Shown: positions 1 to 7,257, numbered from the stretch's first letter. The stretch: DNA of 19,613 bases from JBHHWH01 sp046756405 (GCA_046756405.1 JBHHWH010000047.1:1-19613), one strand, 5' to 3'. Program-made: numbers and translations. The notes: generated by a model from the sequence alone, not told the origin.

Positions 1-47
1 TCGTCGTCCACCACAAAGGCTTCACCCCCTACCGGCATCCTGATCAC
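1..47 (-). CDS. Possible 5' end of a leftward gene running off the window
   Basis: A minus-strand reading frame is open from a GTG at 47-45 (or an ATG at 38-36) to the window edge, giving at most 15 residues; the ATG form begins MPVGGEAFVVDD. It lies 74 bases downstream of the hisD stop codon and points the same way as the his operon, so it could be the next gene. There is no convincing Shine-Dalgarno and no TANNNT box at leaderless spacing. The peptide is too short to recognise. The 74-base gap between it and hisD shows no clear intrinsic terminator. Confidence 0.22.
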   Translation of the reverse strand, partial: MIRMPVGGEAFVVDD

Positions 48-121
48 GGCAGGATCCGATTCAAACCCCCAGAACGAGGACCCCCCGACTAGCACGCTTC
101 CCCTTCCGGTCCTTCGGCCCT

Positions 122-1381
122 CTATCCCACCCATCCCGAGCGGGCAGTGGCTGCCCGTGCATGTGCCTCCAGGCCCTCCAACCGGGCCAGCTTCGCCGTG
201 TCCTCGACCAGTTCCTGGGGTGTGTCCAGGCGCATCCAGGTGGGCGCTCGCAGGAATGTGGTCACCGACAGTCCAGACTGGAACCGGGCTCCACCGCCGG
301 TGGGGAGCACATGGTTGGGACCGGCGCCATAGTCTGCGAAAGCCTCGGCGGCTGCGCCTCCGACAAACAATGAGCCGTATGTAGCGAGCCGACCGACCAC
401 CGTCTCCGGATCGTCGACGTGGAGAGCGAGATGCTCCGGCGCCAGGCGGTCGGCCAGAGCCACCGCCTGGGGGAGACCCTCTACCACCACGGCGAACCCC
501 CTGCCCAGCGCCTGGCGGGCGATCTCCGCAGTGGGCAGATCCTCGAGCTGGCGGGCCAGCTCCGATTCGACGGCATCTACCAGCCGCGGATCGGTGGTGA
601 CCAGCATCGGCACCGCCTCCACGTCGTGCTCAGCCTGAGCGAGGAGGTCGGAGGCCACCAGAGTCGGCTCGGCTTCTCCGTCGGCGATCACCAGGATCTC
701 ACTGGGGCCGGCGAGGCCGTCGATTCCTACCTCTCCGAACAAGTGCTTCTTGGCAGCAGTGACCCACTTGTTCCCCGGTCCGACGATCAGGTGGCAGGCA
801 GGGGAGAGGGTGCCGAAGGCGAGGGCGGCGATGGCCTGAGCCCCTCCCACCGCCAGCAACCCGTCGGCCCCTGCCACGGAAGCGGCCGCCAGGGTGATGG
901 GAGCGGGTCGAGGTGAGGCCACCCAGACGGTGGGGACCCCGGCGACGCGAGCCGGCACCACCGTCATCAACACCGAGGAAGGCAGGGGGTATCTGCCCCC
1001 AGGGGCATAGGCGCCCACCGACGCCACCGGTATCCAGCGGTGACCGGCCTCACCCCCTTTCACCTTCACGGTGACATCCGCAAGGGAGGCCCGTTGAGCC
1101 TGGGCGAAGCCTTCGATACGCCCGGCGACACGCTGGAGCAGAGACCGTTGCCCTTCAGGAAGAGAGTCGAAGGTCGCCTGAAGGGCGCCTCGGTCGTAGA
1201 CGATCTTGTCGTCCGGTCCCAGATCCTCGAGACGTTCGGCATGACGGCGTAGGGCTGATTCCCCACCGGAGCGGACATCCTCGATGATCTCCGCCGCCGC
1301 CGTCAGGGTCTGGGGATCCACGGGAACTCTGCGGGCGGCGGTGATAGAGGCGGCGTCTCTCTGGGGCAGTAGCAGGCTCAT
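122..1381 (-). CDS. hisD: Histidinol dehydrogenase
   Basis: HisD makes the last two oxidations of histidine synthesis in the cytosol, from L-histidinol via histidinal to L-histidine, using two NAD+ and a zinc ion. The protein has 419 residues, normal for the family. The family signature is present (GIDGLAGPSE, residues 219-228). So are the expected zinc ligands Gln249 and His252 (AQAEHD), Asp350 and His407, and the catalytic Glu316-His317 pair (LAPEHLALH). The ATG overlaps the stop of the HisA-HisI-HisE gene in an ATGA, with AAGGAG eight bases upstream, so translation is probably coupled. It is the last gene of the operon here, whereas in enterobacteria hisD follows hisG directly. Nothing is truncated. 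Confidence 0.97.
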   Translation of the reverse strand: MSLLLPQRDAASITAARRVPVDPQTLTAAAEIIEDVRSGGESALRRHAERLEDLGPDDKIVYDRGALQATFDSLPEGQRSLLQRVAGRIEGFAQAQRASLADVTVKVKGGEAGHRWIPVASVGAYAPGGRYPLPSSVLMTVVPARVAGVPTVWVASPRPAPITLAAASVAGADGLLAVGGAQAIAALAFGTLSPACHLIVGPGNKWVTAAKKHLFGEVGIDGLAGPSEILVIADGEAEPTLVASDLLAQAEHDVEAVPMLVTTDPRLVDAVESELARQLEDLPTAEIARQALGRGFAVVVEGLPQAVALADRLAPEHLALHVDDPETVVGRLATYGSLFVGGAAAEAFADYGAGPNHVLPTGGGARFQSGLSVTTFLRAPTWMRLDTPQELVEDTAKLARLEGLEAHARAATARSGWVG

Positions 1382-2643
1382 CGCTCCATCTCCTTGGCCT
1401 CCATCGGTCGGCGGGTGACCCTACGCTCCCGACGGTCCAGTAGCGACTCGATCTCGCCTAAGTCCACTCCCGCCGCGGCCGCTTTCACCAGGAGGAAGTA
1501 GAGGAGATCCGCCGCCTCCGCGGCGATTTCGGGTGGGGAACCAGCCTCGGCCAGCTCCGCTGCCTCCTCGCATAACTTGGCAGCGAGGAGGTCAGGGTCA
1601 GATGCAAGCCTGGCCGTGTTGGAGCCCTCGGGGGAGGTGGCGACAATGTCCCGCAGCCTGCGGGAGAGTCGGTGCAGCCCCCGGTCCTCACCCCAGCAGG
1701 TGCGGGTGGCCTGGTGGCAGAAGCCGGGATCGGCCTGGCGGACCTGGAAGCGGAGGGCGTCCCGGTCGCAGTCGAGGTCGATACGCAGCAGCTCCTGGAC
1801 GGCCCCGGACTTCTCACCCTTCACCCACAGGCCGCGACTGCGGCTCCTGTAGACCCCGCGCTGGGTCTCGACCGCAACCGAGAGACTCTCCAGATCCGAC
1901 CAGGTCAGGCCTAGGGCCGTCCCGTGCTCGTCCACCACCACTGTCGGCCACAGCCCGTCAACCCGGTCTGAAACCAGAGGAGCGGCGATAGCCTCGGCCA
2001 GACCCAGCTCCCCGGTGTAGAGGGCCATGCCCACCTGGGTGTCGGCGCCGATACGGTCCAGGGCAGCGACCTCTTCGGGGCTGGTGACGCCTCCGGCGAT
2101 GGTCACTCGAGCATCACCGGCCGCCTCCACCACCCGGGCCGCGCGGTCGAGGTCGGTGCCCGCCATGCGGCCTTCGCGTTCGACGAAGGTGACTAGAAAG
2201 CCTCCGGCCAGCCCTGCGAACGCCTCCACGGCCGTCCACAGGTCCCTCCCGCCGCTTCTCCGCCAGCCGTGGGTGACCACCTCCCCATACTTGGTATCCA
2301 GGGCCACGATCACCCGCTCCCGGGGAAGGGCGGCAACCAGCTTCGGTTCGGCGGCGGTGCCGATGATCACCTTCTCCGCCCCGAGATCGAGCCAGCGCCG
2401 GGCTGTCTCCAGATCACGGATTCCTCCGCCCACCCGGACCGGAGCCATGCGGCACAGCTCGGCGATCAGCGCCGAGTTGTCGCCTTCGCCACGGGCGGCG
2501 TCTATGTCGATCACCGCCACTTCCCCGGCGAGGGAGAACCGTTCCAGGATCGGACGGGGATTGCCGGCCTCGAGGGCCAGAGCCTCCCCGCCAACGAGCT
2601 GGACCGCCTGGCCAGCGACGATGTCGATGGAGGGGACGATCAT
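1378..2643 (-). CDS. hisA: HisA-HisI-HisE trifunctional fusion (ProFAR isomerase / PRA-CH / PRA-PH)
   Basis: One 421-residue frame holds three early histidine enzymes. Residues 1 to about 228 are a HisA beta/alpha barrel, with the general acid/base aspartates Asp7 (SIDIVAG) and Asp116 (ALDTKYG), Thr152, and the phosphate loops VGGGIRD and IAGGVTS. Residues about 229-335 are HisI, phosphoribosyl-AMP cyclohydrolase, with YRSRSRGLWVKGEKSG, the DCDRD metal motif (291-295) and zinc cysteines Cys309 (CH) and Cys316. Residues about 336-421 are HisE, phosphoribosyl-ATP pyrophosphatase, with SPEGSNTARL, KLCEEAAEL and EAADLLYFLLV. In pathway order the activities are HisE, HisI, HisA, three consecutive reactions. 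HisIE fusions are common, but adding HisA is unusual as far as I know. The ATG overlaps the hisF stop (ATGA), with GGAGGT six bases upstream. No internal stop or frameshift is seen. Confidence 0.94.
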   Translation of the reverse strand: MIVPSIDIVAGQAVQLVGGEALALEAGNPRPILERFSLAGEVAVIDIDAARGEGDNSALIAELCRMAPVRVGGGIRDLETARRWLDLGAEKVIIGTAAEPKLVAALPRERVIVALDTKYGEVVTHGWRRSGGRDLWTAVEAFAGLAGGFLVTFVEREGRMAGTDLDRAARVVEAAGDARVTIAGGVTSPEEVAALDRIGADTQVGMALYTGELGLAEAIAAPLVSDRVDGLWPTVVVDEHGTALGLTWSDLESLSVAVETQRGVYRSRSRGLWVKGEKSGAVQELLRIDLDCDRDALRFQVRQADPGFCHQATRTCWGEDRGLHRLSRRLRDIVATSPEGSNTARLASDPDLLAAKLCEEAAELAEAGSPPEIAAEAADLLYFLLVKAAAAGVDLGEIESLLDRRERRVTRRPMEAKEMER

Positions 2644-3392
2644 GGGCGCACCTCCACGCCGCCAACCGCCAGGCCGGATTTCAGCTCTCCCACCGTGGTC
2701 TCACCGTCGTGGAGGATGGAGGCCACCAGCACCGCCGACGCCCCTGCTTCGACGGCCGCGACGAGGTGAGGAGCACCGTCGGCTCCCCCGGAGGCGATGA
2801 CCGGGATGCGCACCGCCGCCGAAACCGCTTCCACCAGCTCGATGTCATATCCGAGGCGGGTCCCGTCCCGGTCCCAACTCGTCAGCAGGATCTCCCCGGC
2901 ACCCAGGTCGACGGCTCGTCGGCACCATTCCACGGCGTCCTGGCCGGTGCGCTCCTTCCCGCTATGGACCACTACCTCCCAGCCTCCCCCGCGGTGGGCA
3001 GCGTCCACCGCGACCACGGTGCACTGGGCGCCGAAGATGGCCGACATCTCGGCGATCAGCTCAGGACGTGCCACGGCGGCGGTGTTGACCGCCACCTTGT
3101 CGGCCCCGGCCTCGAGGAGTCGGGAGGCATCTTCCACGCTCCGAACTCCGCCTCCCACGGTCAGGGGTATCGAGATGGCAGCCCTCACCGCGGCCACCAC
3201 CTCGGTGGCGTTGGCCCGACTCTCCGGAGTCGCCGAGACGTCCAGGATCACGATCTCGTCGGCCCCCTGGGCTTCATAGGCGGAAGCGCATTCCACCGGG
3301 TCCCCGGCGTCGCGCAGGCCCTGGAAGCGGACACCCTTGACTACCCGGCCGGCGTCGACGTCGAGGCAGGGGATGACCCTCGGTACCAGCAT
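2640..3392 (-). CDS. hisF: Imidazole glycerol phosphate synthase, cyclase subunit
   Basis: HisF is the barrel subunit of IGP synthase. It takes ammonia made by HisH and converts PRFAR to imidazole glycerol phosphate plus AICAR. The 250-residue protein begins MLVPRVIPCLDVDAGRVVKG, with the catalytic Asp11, and has the second catalytic Asp130 (VVAVDAAH) and the conserved TSWDRDGTRLGYD. The frame stays open back to 3641, but those extra residues are a shadow of hisH. The family N-terminus fixes the start at 3392, where a strong GGAGGGGGGG precedes the ATG. The start codon shares one base with the hisH stop (TGATG), so the two subunits are likely made in coupled, near-equal amounts. Confidence 0.97.
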   Translation of the reverse strand: MLVPRVIPCLDVDAGRVVKGVRFQGLRDAGDPVECASAYEAQGADEIVILDVSATPESRANATEVVAAVRAAISIPLTVGGGVRSVEDASRLLEAGADKVAVNTAAVARPELIAEMSAIFGAQCTVVAVDAAHRGGGWEVVVHSGKERTGQDAVEWCRRAVDLGAGEILLTSWDRDGTRLGYDIELVEAVSAAVRIPVIASGGADGAPHLVAAVEAGASAVLVASILHDGETTVGELKSGLAVGGVEVRP

Positions 3393-3997
3393 CAGTCCCC
3401 CCCTCCTGTAGCGCTGAGCCAGCGGTCCAGGAGCTTGGCGCCCCACTCCCCGGACAGCTCGGGGTGGAACTGGCAGGCTAGGACGTCGCCCCGCTCCAGC
3501 GCCGAGACGAAGGATCCCCCATATTGGGTGGTCGCCGCGGTCCAGCCTTGGGGCGGGGAGACGAACCGGTAGGAGTTGGCGAAGTAGGCCCAGCCCGGCT
3601 CCAGGAAACGGCAAGCGGCCTCGGGCTCGACCCGGTTCCATCCCAACTGGGGGACGATCACATCGTCCGGGAAGGCGCTCACTCCGCCGGGGATCACACC
3701 CAGTCCAGCCACGCCCGGACTCTCCTCGCTATCCGCCCCCAGGAGCTGCATCCCCACGCAGACGGCCAGGGTCGGTCGGCCCTCGGCGACCCTCGAAGCG
3801 AGGGCCTGGCGCAGTTGGAGTCGGTCAAGTTCGGCCATCGCCGCGCCGAAGGTGCCCACCCCGGGAAGCACCACTTGACCGGCTGCCTCCACCTCCTCGG
3901 GGCGAGCCACGAGACAGGGCTCGGCTCCTTGACGACGCAACGCCGCCATCACTGAGGCAGTGTTGGCCGTACCCGTAGGCACGATCGCCAACTTCAT
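3392..3997 (-). CDS. hisH: Imidazole glycerol phosphate synthase, glutaminase subunit
   Basis: HisH is the class I glutamine amidotransferase subunit that hydrolyses glutamine and channels ammonia to HisF. At 201 residues it is full length. The triad is visible: Cys80 (AVCVGMQLL), His178 and Glu180 (CQFHPELSGEWG). Conserved VLPGVGTFG and VPQLGWN are also present. The catalytic-cysteine motif reads CVGMQ, as is usual for HisH. The start ATG overlaps the hisB stop codon (ATGA), preceded by AAGGGGG seven bases away. It lies directly before hisF, its obligate partner. Confidence 0.97.
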   Translation of the reverse strand: MKLAIVPTGTANTASVMAALRRQGAEPCLVARPEEVEAAGQVVLPGVGTFGAAMAELDRLQLRQALASRVAEGRPTLAVCVGMQLLGADSEESPGVAGLGVIPGGVSAFPDDVIVPQLGWNRVEPEAACRFLEPGWAYFANSYRFVSPPQGWTAATTQYGGSFVSALERGDVLACQFHPELSGEWGAKLLDRWLSATGGGD

Positions 3998-4578
3998 ATC
4001 AGTACCCCCTTGGTGCTGGGCACGTCCCCACCGTCGATGATGACCGCGCCTCGCAGCGCCACAGCCACCGCCTTGAAGGCCGACTCAGCCTTGTGGTGAT
4101 CGTTGTCGCCGCGGATCAGGTCGACGTGGAGGGCTAGGCGTCCCTCGATAGCGAAGCTGCGGAGGAAGTGGACCACGTTCTCCGTGGCGACGTCACCGAT
4201 GTTGAGACGGCTGAAGGGAAGGTGGATCTCAGGCCAGGGCCGCCCCGACAGGTCCACCACCGCTCGGCTCAACGCTTCGTCCAGGGGAGCGTAGGCGTGG
4301 CCGAAACGGACGATGCCGCTCCGGTCGCCCAGGGCCTGGTCCAGGGCCCGTCCCAGGACAATGGCGCAGTCCTCGACCGTGTGATGGTCGTCAATGTGGA
4401 TGTCGCCTTCGGCTACAAGCCTGAGGTCGAACCGGGCATGGCGGGCCAGCGTGTCCAGCATGTGATCGAGGAAACCGAGACCGGTGGAGATCTCGGTCCG
4501 TCCCTCGCCGTCGAGGTCAAAGAGGACCTCGATCTGGGTCTCTTTGGTGGTTCGGGATAGTTCAGCGCGTCGCGGCAT
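3994..4578 (-). CDS. hisB: Imidazoleglycerol-phosphate dehydratase (monofunctional)
   Basis: HisB removes water from imidazole glycerol phosphate to give imidazole acetol phosphate, using manganese. The 194-residue protein is the monofunctional form, with no phosphatase domain. It carries the metal-binding motifs FLDHMLDTLARH (37-47), DDHHTVED (63-70) and NDHHKAESAFKA (159-170), and DLSGRP. The frame is open further upstream (to 4740), but the family N-terminus and a GGAGGAAC eight bases ahead of the ATG place the start at 4578. It therefore begins 17 bases inside the end of hisC. The phosphatase that is fused to HisB in E. coli is here at the end of the upstream HisC protein instead. Confidence 0.96.
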   Translation of the reverse strand: MPRRAELSRTTKETQIEVLFDLDGEGRTEISTGLGFLDHMLDTLARHARFDLRLVAEGDIHIDDHHTVEDCAIVLGRALDQALGDRSGIVRFGHAYAPLDEALSRAVVDLSGRPWPEIHLPFSRLNIGDVATENVVHFLRSFAIEGRLALHVDLIRGDNDHHKAESAFKAVAVALRGAVIIDGGDVPSTKGVLI

Positions 4579-6214
4579 CGAGCAGTTCCTCCAGTTGGTT
4601 GGTGGTTTCGAGAACGGCGGCGGCGCCGTCCAGGTATCCGTGGGGCATCTCGGGGGTGGCCACCCCCAGGGGTAGCACTCCGGCGTCACGGGCGGCGGTG
4701 AGATCGTCGGGAGTGTCGCCGAGCATCCACGCTTGTTCAACGCCTAGGCGCTTCAGGGCGAAGCGAACAGGAGCCGGATCAGGTTTCATCGGGGCGTCCT
4801 CTCGGGTCACCACAGCAGCAAACAGGTCGCCAATACCGAACCTCTCCAAGAACGCGTCGGCGTCGGCGCGGGGCCGGCCGGTGACGATCGCCAGCGGGAG
4901 GCGAGCAGCCCAGCGTTGTAGTTGCCGAGGAGAGACCAGCAGCTTCTCCCGCTCCTTGAGTCCAGGGGCGCCGTTTCCGCCCTGGTAGAGGTCCTCGAAC
5001 CGTTTCTTGACCTCGCCCGGATCCGCCTCTACCCCGGCGGCGAGGCAGAGGCGGCGGGTCAGCTCCCAGTCGTCGTTGGCGTCACCGGCCGCCTTCGCCA
5101 GGCTTATGTCACGGCTGCTCACCTCGACCCCGAAGGTGGCGGCTGTCTCCACGATGGCGGCCCGGTAGGAGCCGCTCACGTCGGCCAGAACTCCGTCGAG
5201 GTCGAAGAGGAGTGCCTGAGGGGCCAGCACCGTCCGTAAAGTGTGCTCCAGGCGAAGGTATCCGTCTGGATCGCCAGGAAGGGTGATTCGCACGCTCCGC
5301 CGCAGCTCGAGGTTTTCCGGGAAGCGGCGCAGGCCGACACCGAGGGCCGCGGCCGCGCCAACTACCCAGGCAGGGTCCACCTCGGTGGCGAGAACGAAGT
5401 TGGCCTGGGAGGGAAGGGGTCCTGCCCTCAACTCGTCGAGGAGGGCTGTGAGATCCTTCCGCTCTTCCCGGACCCGGGCGACGTAGGGGAGGGGGTCGTG
5501 GAACTCGACCGCTTGGGCGGCCAGGGAGACGGAGATGCCCGAGACAGCGAACGGGCTGCCGTAGGCACTCACCTGGGAGACCATCTCGGCGGGACCGAGG
5601 AGGTAACCCACCCGCAGCCCTGCCAAGCCGTAGGCTTTGGAGAGGGTACGAATCACCATCACGTTGCCCAGCTCCAGCGCACGCGAGGTGAGGTCCTCGT
5701 CGGCGAACTCGGCGTAGGCGGCGTCCAGTACCACCCGAGGGAAGGCCGCGGCGATCGCTTCCAGGTCGGTGGCGGTGATCACGCTTCCCGTTGGGTTGTT
5801 GGGAGATACCACCACTGCCATCCCGGCGGCCTCCCCGGCGGCGATGAACTCTGCCCTAGGGAAGGGTCCTGTCCACCAGGGGACTCGGGTCAGCCGAGCG
5901 CCGGTCTGTTCTGCATACCGGTAGATCATCTCGAAGCTGGGGGTGGTCACCACCGCTCTTTCCCCCCGGAGTTGGAGGAAACAGCGCGCCAGGGCATCGT
6001 CCCCGCCGGCGGTTACCAGGACCCGGTCTTCCTCCACGCCGTGACGGCGGGCAACGGCCCGGCGTAGAGCCTCCACGTCGGGATACCGGTTGGCCAGGCC
6101 GGCCAGCACCTCTTCTTCGAATTGGAGCGGTGGCGGCCGGCCTTCGTTGCGGGATAGGTCGAGGTCCACGCTGGTTCCCAGGGAGGGGGGCTGGTAGGGG
6201 CGGAGGCGACTCAT
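4562..6214 (-). CDS. hisC: Histidinol-phosphate aminotransferase fused to a HAD phosphatase
   Basis: This is a 550-residue two-domain protein. Residues 1 to about 333 are a fold-type I PLP aminotransferase, HisC, which converts imidazole acetol phosphate and glutamate to histidinol phosphate. Visible features are SPNNPTGS (Asn139), Asp164 and Tyr167 (VLDAAYAEF), the PLP lysine Lys193 in TLSKAYGLAG, and Arg201. Residues about 334-550 are a HAD-superfamily subfamily IA hydrolase with all four motifs: DLD (nucleophile Asp338, Asp340), Thr445 in IVTGR, Lys477 in MKPDP, and GDTPDD (500-504). A cap-like helical insert lies between motifs I and II. No other histidinol-phosphatase is present in an otherwise complete operon. 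I therefore infer that the HAD domain performs the next step, histidinol phosphate to histidinol. A generic sugar-phosphate phosphatase remains possible. The start overlaps the hisG stop (ATGA). Confidence 0.93.
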   Translation of the reverse strand: MSRLRPYQPPSLGTSVDLDLSRNEGRPPPLQFEEEVLAGLANRYPDVEALRRAVARRHGVEEDRVLVTAGGDDALARCFLQLRGERAVVTTPSFEMIYRYAEQTGARLTRVPWWTGPFPRAEFIAAGEAAGMAVVVSPNNPTGSVITATDLEAIAAAFPRVVLDAAYAEFADEDLTSRALELGNVMVIRTLSKAYGLAGLRVGYLLGPAEMVSQVSAYGSPFAVSGISVSLAAQAVEFHDPLPYVARVREERKDLTALLDELRAGPLPSQANFVLATEVDPAWVVGAAAALGVGLRRFPENLELRRSVRITLPGDPDGYLRLEHTLRTVLAPQALLFDLDGVLADVSGSYRAAIVETAATFGVEVSSRDISLAKAAGDANDDWELTRRLCLAAGVEADPGEVKKRFEDLYQGGNGAPGLKEREKLLVSPRQLQRWAARLPLAIVTGRPRADADAFLERFGIGDLFAAVVTREDAPMKPDPAPVRFALKRLGVEQAWMLGDTPDDLTAARDAGVLPLGVATPEMPHGYLDGAAAVLETTNQLEELLDAATR

Positions 6215-7089
6215 GGGATGATCTGCTCCAGGCTGGAGACGGCGATGTCCGAAGCTCCGCGCTCCTTGAGCAGGGGCATAAGACCGGGCAGCTGCGACCG
6301 GGGCACGGCGGCCTTCACCGCGAAGCCGGCTCCGCCGTGGAGGGTGGAGATGGTCGGCTCCCGCATGCAGGGGAGGATCTCGATGATGGCCTCGATGTCC
6401 TCCGCGGCGACGTTCAGTTCCACCATGGCCCGGTTGCGGGCCTCTAGCACCGACCGAACGCTGAGTACCAGGGCGTCGATAGCGGACTTCTTGTCCGCTG
6501 TCTCCAGGGCCTTCTGACTGGCGTAGAGGCGGGTGGAGGACCTCATCAGCTCGTCGACCACCACCAAGCCGTTGGCAGCCAGGGTCTCCCCGGTGGCGCT
6601 GATGTCCACGATCACGTCGGCGTCCTCCGGTGGAAACACCTCGGTAGCCCCGTAGGAACGGACGAAGCTGGCGTCCAGGCCCCGAGACTCGATCCAGCGG
6701 ACGGTGAGACGCTCCAACTCGCTGGCCACCACCAGCGGCCGGTGGGGGAGTCGACCGTCTACGAGCAGGGGTTCAGGCGCCGCCGCCACCACCCGCACCG
6801 GGTCCAGCCCGGTATCGAGAAGCTCGACGAGGTCGGCGGACTTCTCCGCTACCCAGTCGGCGCCGGCGAAACCGATGTCCCGGGAACCCGCGGCCAGCAT
6901 CTCCACGATGTTCTGCGGTTTCAACAGCTTCACCTCCAGCCCAGGTACCGAACTAACCGGCCGGTAGCCGCGTGGTCCCGAACGCAGCTCGATGCCGGCG
7001 TCGGCCAGCAGGCGGATCACTCCGGCTTCGGTACGGCCCTTGGGAACCGCCAGGTGGAGCACTTCGGTTGAGTTGAGTCGATTTGTCAT
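6211..7089 (-). CDS. hisG: ATP phosphoribosyltransferase, long (self-regulated) form
   Basis: HisG catalyses the committed step, joining ATP and PRPP to give phosphoribosyl-ATP. The protein has 292 residues: LAVPKGR near the N-terminus, the PRPP loop DISATGETL (162-170), and a C-terminal extension from about residue 205 to 292. That extension matches the ACT-like histidine-binding regulatory domain of the long family (ILPCMREPTISTL, SSLEQIIP). Long HisG needs no HisZ partner and is normally inhibited by histidine. An in-frame GTG lies at 7113, but the ATG at 7089 has a GAGAGG Shine-Dalgarno seven bases upstream and is preferred. It is the first structural gene after the attenuator, so supply of this enzyme and of all those downstream should follow histidyl-tRNA charging. 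Confidence 0.96.
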   Translation of the reverse strand: MTNRLNSTEVLHLAVPKGRTEAGVIRLLADAGIELRSGPRGYRPVSSVPGLEVKLLKPQNIVEMLAAGSRDIGFAGADWVAEKSADLVELLDTGLDPVRVVAAAPEPLLVDGRLPHRPLVVASELERLTVRWIESRGLDASFVRSYGATEVFPPEDADVIVDISATGETLAANGLVVVDELMRSSTRLYASQKALETADKKSAIDALVLSVRSVLEARNRAMVELNVAAEDIEAIIEILPCMREPTISTLHGGAGFAVKAAVPRSQLPGLMPLLKERGASDIAVSSLEQIIP

Positions 7090-7090
7090 G

Positions 7091-7109
7091 GTCAGGCCTC
7101 TCGGCCGAC
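7091..7109 (-). promoter_or_regulatory. GAGA-loop hairpin covering the hisG Shine-Dalgarno
   Basis: On the minus strand, the bases just before the hisG ATG can fold as GTC-GGCC, loop GAGA, then GGCC-(T)-GAC. This gives a seven-pair stem with one bulged base and a GNRA-type tetraloop. The GAGAGG ribosome-binding site (7097-7102) lies in the loop and the 3' side of the stem, so the structure could lower or tune hisG translation. The pairing is read directly from the sequence; its function is inferred. Confidence 0.4.
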
Positions 7110-7133
7110 TCACTCACGGTCGGGGCTCTGGCC

Positions 7134-7164
7134 AAAACAAAGCGCCGACCGCTGCGGGTCGGCG
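7134..7164 (-). terminator. Intrinsic terminator of the his leader (attenuator)
   Basis: On the minus strand CGCCGACC (7164-7157) and GGTCGGCG (7150-7143) form a perfect eight-pair GC-rich stem. A six-base loop separates the arms, and CTTTGTTTT (7142-7134) follows. It lies between the histidine-rich leader peptide stop and hisG, 45 bases before the hisG ATG. A terminator placed ahead of the first structural gene makes sense only as an attenuator. Confidence 0.85.
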
Positions 7165-7213
7165 TCTCGATGGGTGGGTTGTGTGTGCCTAGGCGCCCAC
7201 CGACGACCGACCC
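7156..7213 (-). promoter_or_regulatory. Candidate antiterminator pairing of the his attenuator
   Basis: On the minus strand GGGTCGG (7213-7207, inside the leader frame just after the His codons) is complementary to CCGACCC (7162-7156). The latter contains six of the eight bases of the terminator's 5' arm, so the two structures exclude each other. Two more pairings fit a nested scheme. CGCCCAC (7243-7237, His codon region) can pair with GTGGGCG (7200-7194), and GGTGGG (7201-7196) can pair with CCCACC (7178-7173). A ribosome held at the early or middle His codons leaves 7213-7207 free to form the antiterminator. A ribosome reaching the stop at 7189 covers part of it and favours the terminator. 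Confidence 0.65.
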
Positions 7214-7257
7214 CTGGCGGGGTGGTGGTGATGGGCGTGGGCGAACACGTGCTTCAT
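7189..7257 (-). CDS. hisL: His operon leader peptide (attenuation)
   Basis: A 22-codon minus-strand frame starts at ATG 7257 and ends at TAG 7189. It begins MKHVFAHAHHHHP and ends GRSSVGA. Six of the first 12 residues are histidine (positions 3, 7 and 9-12), four of them consecutive, which is a very improbable composition by chance. It lies upstream of hisG and before an intrinsic terminator, the same arrangement as the enterobacterial his leader, though its sequence differs. There is no Shine-Dalgarno. The promoter at 7268-7296 puts the transcript start within a few bases of the ATG, so translation is probably leaderless or nearly so. The product's role is its own translation, which senses charged tRNA-His; no protein function is expected. 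Confidence 0.88.
   Translation of the reverse strand: MKHVFAHAHHHHPARGRSSVGA

Noticed and set aside
55..90. tRNA T-arm-like GGTTTGAATC on the minus strand
   Set aside because: The flanking bases do not pair into a T-stem, and no acceptor, D or anticodon arms can be found.
2027..2800. 257-residue plus-strand frame antisense to hisA and hisF
   Set aside because: Ser/Arg/Pro-rich composition typical of a shadow frame; the minus-strand enzymes are clear.
3393..3641. Upstream extension of the hisF frame (83 extra residues)
   Set aside because: It is antiparallel in character to no known domain, overlaps hisH in another frame, and the HisF family starts at MLVPRVIPCLD with a strong Shine-Dalgarno at 3392.
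4579..4740. Upstream extension of the hisB frame (54 residues)
   Set aside because: Proline-rich shadow of the HAD domain; a good Shine-Dalgarno and the family N-terminus support 4578.
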